Shown: one piece after another, positions 1 through 5,051 of the stretch
How the letters are laid out: every line of letters begins with the position of its first letter
Numbering within the stretch: the first letter of the stretch is position 1
Source of the DNA: Actinomycetes bacterium
Lineage (GTDB): Bacteria; Actinomycetota; Actinomycetes; Mycobacteriales; Micromonosporaceae
NCBI GenBank assembly: GCA_023437285.1
Contig: JAEZGP010000607.1
Span: forward strand, 1-6,907
Length of the DNA: 6,907 nt
Direction: 5' to 3'
Notes under the pieces: model-generated
What the model was told of the DNA's origin: nothing
Seen by the model: the letters and a program-made list of their open reading frames with translations, nothing else
The model's database searches: none
Position numbers and translations under genes: made by a program

Positions 1-1121
1 GCACCACGACGTACATCGACTACGCGTTTCAGCGGCCGGGGGAGCGGCTGCCGGAGGTCCTGGCCCAGTGGGCCCGGCGGGCCGAGGGGCGCTCAGCCAT
101 CGACTTCAGCTTCCATATGGCCGTCACATCGCCCTACCCGGATCTCGTCGCGGACATGGCGCTCGTGGTGGCTGACGGCGTCACCAGCTTCAAGGTCTTC
201 ATGGCCTACAAGGGCCTGGCCATGCTTGACGACGCCCAACTGTTCTCGATTCTGACCGAGTCGAGCAGGCTCGGCGCCACGCTGTGCGTGCACGCCGAGA
301 ACGGCCACATCATCGACGTCCTCGCCGAGCGGATGGTGCGGGCGGGCAGAACCGGGCCGCTGGGCCACCTGTTGTCCCGCCCGCCCGAGACCGAGGTCGA
401 GGCCGTCAACCGCGCGATCGTCCTGGCCAACCTGGCCGACGCTCCGCTGTACTTCGTGCACCTGTCGACGGCGGGCGCCACCGCGGCCGTGGCCGAGGCC
501 CGGGCGGCCGGACGCCCGATTTCGGGAGAAACGTGTACGCACTATCTCCTGCTCGACGAGGAGGTCTATTACACGCCCGGGTTCGAGGCGGCCAAGTACG
601 TGGTCAGCCCGCCTCTTCGCGGCCGGGAGCACCGTGAGGCCCTCTGGCGCGGCCTGCGCGACGACGCGCTGGGGGTGGTCAGCTCGGATCACTGTCCGTT
701 CTGCATGGCCGGCCAGAAGACCCTGGGCGCCGACGACTTCCGGCGCATCCCCAACGGCGCGCCGGGCATCGAACATCGGGTACCGATGATGTACGGGCAC
801 GGCGTGCGGCCAGGCCGGCTGAGCCTGGAACGGTTCGTCGAGGTGGTGGCGACCGAGCCGGCCCGCCGGTTCGGGTTGCATCCCACGAAGGGCGTGATCC
901 GGCCGGGCTCGGACGCGGATCTCGTCGTCCTCGACCCCGACGCCGCCTCGGTGGTCATGGCCCAGACCATGGCGCAGAACTGCGACTACACGCCCTTCGA
1001 GCGGTGGCACGTGCCCGGCCGCGTGGACGAGGTCTACCTGCGTGGAGAACTGATCGCCCGGCGTGGCCGGTTTGTCGGCCGCGAGGACGGGGGGCGGTTT
1101 TTGCCCCGCCGCCCGGCGTGA
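1..1121 (+). CDS. hydA: Dihydropyrimidinase / D-hydantoinase, 5'-truncated by window edge
   Basis: Metal-dependent cyclic amidohydrolase that opens dihydropyrimidine or hydantoin rings to N-carbamoyl amino acids in the cytoplasm. The reading frame is open from base 3 and gives 372 residues before TGA. The family is usually about 460-480 residues, so roughly 85-100 N-terminal residues, including the HxH zinc ligands, lie upstream of the window. An internal ATG at 117 is not the start, because family sequence (TTTYIDYAF, then IDFSFHM) continues in frame before it. Visible active-site residues, numbered from the first visible codon, are the carboxylated lysine of SFKVFMAYK (K64), His97 of VHAENG, His153 of FVHLS and Asp229 of SSDHCPF. 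The substrate loop is IPNGAPGIEHR (Asn251). The C-terminus GELIARRGRFVG...GRFL is typical of the family. Every ligand that should be visible is intact. Family-level identity is firm. Substrate (dihydrouracil, hydantoin or another cyclic imide) cannot be decided, and allantoinase is less likely given the IPNG loop. Confidence 0.93.
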   Translation, partial: TTTYIDYAFQRPGERLPEVLAQWARRAEGRSAIDFSFHMAVTSPYPDLVADMALVVADGVTSFKVFMAYKGLAMLDDAQLFSILTESSRLGATLCVHAENGHIIDVLAERMVRAGRTGPLGHLLSRPPETEVEAVNRAIVLANLADAPLYFVHLSTAGATAAVAEARAAGRPISGETCTHYLLLDEEVYYTPGFEAAKYVVSPPLRGREHREALWRGLRDDALGVVSSDHCPFCMAGQKTLGADDFRRIPNGAPGIEHRVPMMYGHGVRPGRLSLERFVEVVATEPARRFGLHPTKGVIRPGSDADLVVLDPDAASVVMAQTMAQNCDYTPFERWHVPGRVDEVYLRGELIARRGRFVGREDGGRFLPRRPA

Positions 1122-1151
1122 AACACCTCGGCGTCGGTCGTGGGCAGCCTC

Positions 1152-1180
1152 TTGACAGGCGGCCATATTGCATACACGAT
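1152..1180 (+). promoter_or_regulatory. Candidate sigma-70-type promoter for the binding-protein gene
   Basis: A perfect -35 hexamer TTGACA lies at 1152-1157. With a 17-bp spacer the -10 position is CACGAT (1175-1180), which matches the consensus TATAAT at three positions including the final AT. Transcription would start near 1187, giving a leader of about 70 nt before the ATG at 1256. The sequence is more AT-rich than the surrounding genes. The -35 is convincing and the -10 is weak, which fits a regulated promoter. Inferred from consensus only. Confidence 0.5.
1168..1177 (+). promoter_or_regulatory. Operator-like motif copy 1 (TTGCATACAC)
   Basis: TTGCATACA is shared exactly with a second copy at 1231-1239. 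It is one base away from the half-symmetric TTGTATACA pattern bound by many GntR-family (FCD-type) repressors of catabolic genes. This copy overlaps the proposed -10 element, where a bound repressor would block RNA polymerase. The repeat is directly visible; assignment to GntR is inference, and no regulator gene is present in the window. Confidence 0.42.
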
Positions 1181-1202
1181 TCCCTCCCACGGGGCGGCTT
1201 CG

Positions 1203-1226
1203 TTGAGTTTTCTCCTCAAAATTGAG
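1203..1226 (+). repeat. Three alternating TTGAG/CTCAA arms in the leader
   Basis: TTGAG occurs at 1203-1207, its complement CTCAA at 1215-1219 and TTGAG again at 1222-1226. The middle arm can pair with either neighbour. The first pairing leaves a 7-nt loop. The second is a tight dyad (CTCAA-AA-TTGAG) better suited to protein binding than to an RNA hairpin. It lies between the two operator-like motifs and within the predicted 5' leader. Function unknown; short arms could be chance. Confidence 0.3.
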
Positions 1227-1230
1227 AGCC

Positions 1231-1240
1231 TTGCATACAA
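1231..1240 (+). promoter_or_regulatory. Operator-like motif copy 2 (TTGCATACAA)
   Basis: Second copy of the motif, 63 bp (about six helical turns) downstream of the first, so both would face the same side of the helix. This copy is a near-perfect palindrome: only the fourth base breaks TTGTATACAA. It lies immediately upstream of the ribosome binding site. It could act as a downstream operator, by DNA looping with copy 1 or as a roadblock. The embedded TACAAT (1236-1241) resembles a -10 box, but no suitable -35 lies upstream, and a transcript starting there would lose the ribosome binding site. Confidence 0.45.
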
Positions 1241-1243
1241 TGT

Positions 1244-1248
1244 GGAGG
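1244..1248 (+). promoter_or_regulatory. Ribosome binding site of the binding-protein gene
   Basis: GGAGG, a core Shine-Dalgarno match, ends 7 nt before the ATG at 1256. It fixes the start, and the protein from that ATG begins with a complete lipoprotein signal peptide. Confidence 0.85.
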
Positions 1249-1255
1249 TGCCTGC

Positions 1256-2872
1256 ATGGCAAAGCGTTCCTGGCGAGGGCGGGCGGTGGCTGTGCTCGTC
1301 GCGGCGAGCCTCGGTCTCGCGGCATGTAGTGACAGTGATGAGCCCACGTCCGGCGCCGGTGGCGGCCAGACGACGCTGACCATCGCCGCTCCTGGGGTCC
1401 TGTCGAGTCTTGACTCGGAGCGCTACCAGGGCTTCATTTCCATCGACCTGCTGCCCAACATCGCCGGTACCCTCGTGCGCTTCAAGAAGCCCGAGGCCGG
1501 CGCCACCAAGCTGCAGACCCCCGACCAGCTCGAGCCGGAGCTCGCGGAGTCCTGGACGCTGAGCGAGGACCGCAAGAAGATCTCCTTCAAGCTGCGCGAC
1601 GCCAAGAGCCAGTTCGGCAACGTGATCACCTCCGAGGACGTCAAGTGGTCCGTCGAGCGGATGGTCAACAGCAAGGGCGTCCCGATCGCGAAGATCCTGA
1701 TGGGGATCGGCGGCTGGGACATCGAGAAGCCCATCACCGTGACCGACGACAAGAACTTCGTCATCAACGTCGCGCGGCCGAACGCGGTGAGCGTCTCCAT
1801 CCTCAGCACGTTCTTCATGACCATCTATGACTCGGTGGAGGCCAAGAAGCACGCCACCGCCGACGACCCCTACGCCTACAAGTGGCTGGAGGCCAACAGC
1901 GCCAGCTTCGGGCCCTACCAGGTCAAGTCGTTCGACCCCGGCAAGGAGGTCCGCCTCAGCGCCAACCCGAACTACTTCCGCGACGCACCGAAGGTCAAGG
2001 AGGTCGTGGTTCGTGCCGTGGCCGACGCGTCCAACCGGCTCCAGCTGGCCCAGAGCGGGCAGGTCGACGTGGCCACCTCGATGAGCTTCGACCAGCTGAC
2101 CGCGCTGCAGAAGAACGCCGATGTCCGGCTGGAGCGGGTGCTCTACCCGAACATCGACGTGCTCGTACCGAACCTGAAGTCCAAGCCGTTCGACGACAAG
2201 CGCGTCCGGCAGGCCATCGCGCACGCCCTCGACCGCAAGGCGATCGTCGACTCTGCCTACCAGGGCTTCGCGGCCGCGTCCGCCGACTTCATCCACGACG
2301 ACTTCGGTGCGCCGGCCGGTGAGCCGGCCATGACCCACAACCTCGACCGGGCCAAGCAGTTGCTCGCCGAGGCCGGGCTGCCCAACGGGTTCCCGATGGA
2401 ACTGGCCTACAACGCGGCCAACGTGGGGGCCCACAGCGAGCAGGTGGCGGTCCAGATCCGGTCGCAGCTGGCCAAGGTCGGCATCGAGGTGAAGCTCAAC
2501 AACGTGGCCTCCGGCGCCGACTTCGACGCCGCCAAGCGCGAGGGCAAGCTGCAGTCCTGGCTGGCCACGAGCACCCCGCTGATCCCGGACCCCGCCTACT
2601 ACCTGCAGGTCTTCTACTCCACCGGTGGACTGACGAACCTGCAGAACTACAGCTCCCCGACGGTCGACGACCTGTCCCGCAAGATCCTGGAGACGCAGCC
2701 GGGTGCTGAGCGGGAGGCCCTGGTCAAGCAGGTCAACGACTTCATGCTGAGCGACATGCCGGCTGTTCCGCTGGTCGACTCGCAGAAGTACTACGTGTTC
2801 AAGAAGAACGTGACCGGGTTCGTCAGCCACGCCCAGGGCCACGTGAACTACTACGACATTTCGATCTCCTGA
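1256..2872 (+). CDS. ABC transporter substrate-binding lipoprotein, family 5 (SBP_bac_5)
   Basis: Extracytoplasmic solute-binding protein of the oligopeptide/dipeptide/nickel family, 538 residues, a usual length for the family. The N-terminus has a basic stretch (KRSWRGR), a hydrophobic core and a lipobox LAAC with the lipidated cysteine at Cys24. A flexible Ser/Gly-rich linker follows (about 25-38). Typical family blocks are LEPELAESW (92-100) with the following ISFKLRDA and SEDVKWSVER (126-135), GPYQVKSFDPG (219-229) with NPNYF (237-241), DKRVRQAIAHALDRKAIV (314-331), DRAKQLLAEAGLPNGF (364-379), and the C-terminal MPAVPLVDSQKYYVFKKNVTGF. It should sit on the outer face of the membrane and deliver ligand to an ABC permease, but none is encoded here. 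Its place between a cyclic amidohydrolase and hyuAB suggests a cyclic amide, ureide or small peptide-like ligand. That ligand is inference, since this family binds diverse compounds. The gene has its own promoter region and is followed by a strong hairpin. Confidence 0.93.
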   Translation: MAKRSWRGRAVAVLVAASLGLAACSDSDEPTSGAGGGQTTLTIAAPGVLSSLDSERYQGFISIDLLPNIAGTLVRFKKPEAGATKLQTPDQLEPELAESWTLSEDRKKISFKLRDAKSQFGNVITSEDVKWSVERMVNSKGVPIAKILMGIGGWDIEKPITVTDDKNFVINVARPNAVSVSILSTFFMTIYDSVEAKKHATADDPYAYKWLEANSASFGPYQVKSFDPGKEVRLSANPNYFRDAPKVKEVVVRAVADASNRLQLAQSGQVDVATSMSFDQLTALQKNADVRLERVLYPNIDVLVPNLKSKPFDDKRVRQAIAHALDRKAIVDSAYQGFAAASADFIHDDFGAPAGEPAMTHNLDRAKQLLAEAGLPNGFPMELAYNAANVGAHSEQVAVQIRSQLAKVGIEVKLNNVASGADFDAAKREGKLQSWLATSTPLIPDPAYYLQVFYSTGGLTNLQNYSSPTVDDLSRKILETQPGAEREALVKQVNDFMLSDMPAVPLVDSQKYYVFKKNVTGFVSHAQGHVNYYDISIS

Positions 2873-2878
2873 ACCCCG

Positions 2879-2915
2879 CCGGGTGCTCCCGCCGACGATC
2901 GGCGGGAGCACCCGG
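2879..2915 (+). terminator. Perfect 17-bp GC-rich hairpin after the binding-protein gene
   Basis: Arms 2879-2895 and 2899-2915 pair perfectly around a 3-nt CGA loop, starting only 6 nt after the stop codon. No T-run follows, which is common for actinobacterial terminator-like hairpins. Because hyuA is on the same strand 76 nt further on, it may be a partial terminator or a 3' stabiliser for the lipoprotein message, giving more binding protein than HyuAB. A small GGCGG-A-CCGCC inverted repeat (2915-2925) abuts it. The structure is certain; the function is inferred. Confidence 0.8.
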
Positions 2916-2938
2916 GCGGACCGCCAGTGGCAGAGCGC

Positions 2939-2953
2939 GTCGATCCGATCGAC
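2939..2953 (+). repeat. 15-bp palindrome in the hyuA leader
   Basis: GTCGATC-C-GATCGAC is a perfect inverted repeat with 7-bp arms around a single central base, 37 nt upstream of the hyuA ATG. It could be a protein-binding dyad or, in RNA, a 6-bp stem with a 3-nt loop. No known regulator motif is recognised. It differs from the TTGCATACA motif upstream of the binding-protein gene. Confidence 0.4.
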
Positions 2954-2977
2954 CGGCGCTGCCGAACCGGAGAAAGC

Positions 2978-2981
2978 AGGA
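2978..2981 (+). promoter_or_regulatory. Likely hyuA ribosome binding site
   Basis: AGGA lies 9 nt before the ATG at 2991; a further purine run GGAGAAAG (2969-2976) is 14 nt away. Together they support the ATG at 2991 over in-frame starts further upstream, which would begin inside the hairpin. Confidence 0.55.
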
Positions 2982-2990
2982 CCTGTACTG

Positions 2991-5051
2991 ATGTACCGCT
3001 TGGGAGTTGACGTCGGTGGCACCTTCACGGATGTCCTCCTCATCGAGGAGGCCACCGGGAAGACCCGGCGTACGAAGGTGCCCTCGACGCCGCAGGACCA
3101 GTCCGTCGGTGTCATCGAGGGGGTGACCCGCATCCTCGCCGACGCCACCGCGCGAGCGGCGGATGTCCGCCAGTTCCTGCACGGAACGACGGTGGCCACC
3201 AACGCCGTCCTGGAACGCCGCGGCGCCCGGGTAGGCCTGGTCGTGACCGTCGGCTACCGGCAGGTCCTGCACATCGCGAGGTCGTTCGTACCGGGCGGGC
3301 TGGGCGGCTGGATCGTCTGGGACCGGCCGGCCGAGCTGGTGGCGCTCGACGATGTGCGCGAGGTGCCCGGCCGGATGGACTTCCAGGGCAACCAGGTCGA
3401 ACCCCTCGACGAGGCGGCGGTTCGGGCGGCCGTCCGCCAGCTCGTCGACCGCGGCGTCGACGCCCTGGCCATCGGCTTCGTCAACTCCTACGCCAACCCC
3501 GCGCACGAACTGCGCGCCGCCGAGATCGCCGCGCAGGAGGCACCCGGCGTACCGGTCTCCACGTCCGCCGGCGTCCTGCCCGAACTGGGCGAGTACGAGC
3601 GGACCCTGACCACGGTCGCCAACGCCTACGTGCGTCCCGGCGTCGGGGCGTACCTGAGGAACCTCAGCGCCAAGCTGGTCGCCGAGGGCCTCGTGGGCGA
3701 GCGCCGCGTGCTGCGCTCCGACGGCGGCCTCATGACTTTCGAGCGGGCCGAGGACATCCCGGTCAGCCTGCTGATGAGCGGACCCGCCGGAGGCGTCGCC
3801 GCCGCGGTGGCGCTCGGGCCGGCGGCCGGCTTCCGGGACCTGCTCACCCTGGACATGGGCGGCACGTCGACCGACGTCGCCCTGATCGAGAACGGCACCC
3901 CCGTCATCCGGCGGGAGACGACCGTGGCCGACCTCGCCGTACGCGCACCGTCGATCGACGTGCAGACGGTGGGTGCCGGCGGCGGATCCATCGCGCACGT
4001 ACCCGAGTTGACGGGTGCGCTGCGGGTCGGGCCGGCCAGCGCCGGAGCGCTGCCCGGACCCGCCACATACGGTCGCGGTGGCGTGCTGCCGACGGTCACC
4101 GACGCCAACGTCGTGCTGGGTTACCTCCCGCAGGCGTTGCTCGGCGGTGCCATGCCCCTGGATGTCGAGAAGGCCCGTACGGCGGTCGGTACGGTTGCCA
4201 CGAAGCTCGGCATCTCGGTGGAGGCGGCCGCCGCCGCGATCATCGACATCGTCAACGAGAACATGCTCGGCGCGCTGCGGCTGGTCTCGGTGCAGCGCGG
4301 CTACGACCCCCGGCGCTTCGCGCTGTTCGGCTTCGGCGGCGCCGGTCCGCTGCACGCCAACGCGCTGGCCAAGCTCCTCGGCTCCTGGCCGGTGGTGATT
4401 CCCCAGTCGCCCGGCGTGCTCTGCGCCTACGGTGACGCGTCGACGGGCGTACGCGCCGAGGCCAACAGGTCCATCGTGCGCCGCCTCGACGAGTTCGACG
4501 AGCGGCAACTGCACGCCGAGTTCGCCGACCTGGCAACGCAGATCGACACGGAGTTCGACCGGGCCGGCGTGCCGGCCGACGCCCGTACCGTGCGGTTCGA
4601 GGCGGACGTGCGCTACCACGGCCAGGGCTTCGAGGTCTCGGTCGACGTCGGGCCGGCCAGCCAGGGCGGCCTGATCACGAAGCTGCGCACCGGATTCGAC
4701 GAGGCACACGAGCGGTTGTTCGGGTTCGCGATCGACGAACCGCACGAGATCGTCAACATCCGGGTGGTCGGCACCTCCTCCGACGTGACGATCAAGCCGG
4801 TCGAGATCGAGCAGGGCGGCCGCGACGCGCAACGCGCGGTGATGGGCCGCCAACAGGTGTACGTCAACGGTGCCTGGCAGGAGGCGCTGCTCTACGACCG
4901 GACCGCCCTGCGCGCCGGCAACGAGGTGCCCGGACCGGCGATCGTCGTCGAGATGGACTCGACCAGCCTCATCCTGCCGGGCTGCGTCGCACACGTCGAC
5001 AAGCTGGGCAACCTGGTCATCCTGCCCGCCGAGAATGGGGTGTCGTCATGA
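2991..5051 (+). CDS. hyuA: Hydantoinase/oxoprolinase subunit A (HyuA), ATP-binding
   Basis: ATP-dependent subunit of the hydantoinase/oxoprolinase family (N-methylhydantoinase, 5-oxoprolinase, caprolactamase, acetone/acetophenone carboxylase relatives), 686 residues, normal length. It uses ATP to activate an amide carbonyl for cleavage together with HyuB in the cytoplasm. The N-terminal domain opens with the ASKHA phosphate-1 loop GVDVGGTFTD (5-14), and HGTTVATNAVLER is at 64-76. The central hydantoinase A domain starts near ANAYVRPG (210-217). It contains SGPAGGV (263-269), the phosphate-2 motif LDMGGTSTD (287-295), VGAGGGSIA (327-335), the block from VGPASAGALPG to PTVTDANVVLG (about 346-377) and the adenosine motif FGFGGAGPLHA (446-456). 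The start at 2991 places the phosphate loop four residues from the N-terminus, as usual for the family; longer in-frame versions would begin in the upstream hairpin. Its stop overlaps the hyuB start in ATGA, so translation is probably coupled. The exact substrate cannot be read from sequence. Confidence 0.95.
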   Translation: MYRLGVDVGGTFTDVLLIEEATGKTRRTKVPSTPQDQSVGVIEGVTRILADATARAADVRQFLHGTTVATNAVLERRGARVGLVVTVGYRQVLHIARSFVPGGLGGWIVWDRPAELVALDDVREVPGRMDFQGNQVEPLDEAAVRAAVRQLVDRGVDALAIGFVNSYANPAHELRAAEIAAQEAPGVPVSTSAGVLPELGEYERTLTTVANAYVRPGVGAYLRNLSAKLVAEGLVGERRVLRSDGGLMTFERAEDIPVSLLMSGPAGGVAAAVALGPAAGFRDLLTLDMGGTSTDVALIENGTPVIRRETTVADLAVRAPSIDVQTVGAGGGSIAHVPELTGALRVGPASAGALPGPATYGRGGVLPTVTDANVVLGYLPQALLGGAMPLDVEKARTAVGTVATKLGISVEAAAAAIIDIVNENMLGALRLVSVQRGYDPRRFALFGFGGAGPLHANALAKLLGSWPVVIPQSPGVLCAYGDASTGVRAEANRSIVRRLDEFDERQLHAEFADLATQIDTEFDRAGVPADARTVRFEADVRYHGQGFEVSVDVGPASQGGLITKLRTGFDEAHERLFGFAIDEPHEIVNIRVVGTSSDVTIKPVEIEQGGRDAQRAVMGRQQVYVNGAWQEALLYDRTALRAGNEVPGPAIVVEMDSTSLILPGCVAHVDKLGNLVILPAENGVSS

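Noticed and set aside
117..119. ATG at 117 as start of the dihydropyrimidinase
   Set aside because: Family-typical sequence continues in frame upstream to base 3, so this methionine is internal.
284..637. Short plus-strand open frames inside the dihydropyrimidinase, binding-protein and hyuAB genes (for example 284-637, 1882-2322 and 5668-6393)
   Set aside because: Their products are Arg/Pro/Gly/Ala-rich frame-shifted readings of recognised genes with no domain of their own.
1091..1107. GGGGC / GCCCC hairpin with a T-rich loop near the end of the dihydropyrimidinase gene, considered as a terminator
   Set aside because: The stem is only 5 bp, lies inside the coding sequence and lacks a T-run after it; the T bases are in the loop.
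1236..1241. TACAAT as a second promoter -10 box
   Set aside because: No -35 element lies at proper spacing, and a transcript starting about 1248 would lack the GGAGG ribosome binding site while not being leaderless.
2883..2990. Upstream extension of hyuA from in-frame GTG at 2883
   Set aside because: It would start inside the hairpin and add 36 residues without family similarity before the conserved YRLGVDVGGTFTD start. The ATG at 2991 has a better ribosome binding site.
2823..4994. Long minus-strand open frame of 723 codons opposite hyuA, with similar ones at 1034-3202 and 4892-6778
   Set aside because: Their products are rich in Arg, Gly, Val, Asp and His with no recognisable domain. They lie opposite well-recognised genes, as expected for shadow frames in high-GC DNA, and the first spans the hairpin and hyuA without a plausible start signal.
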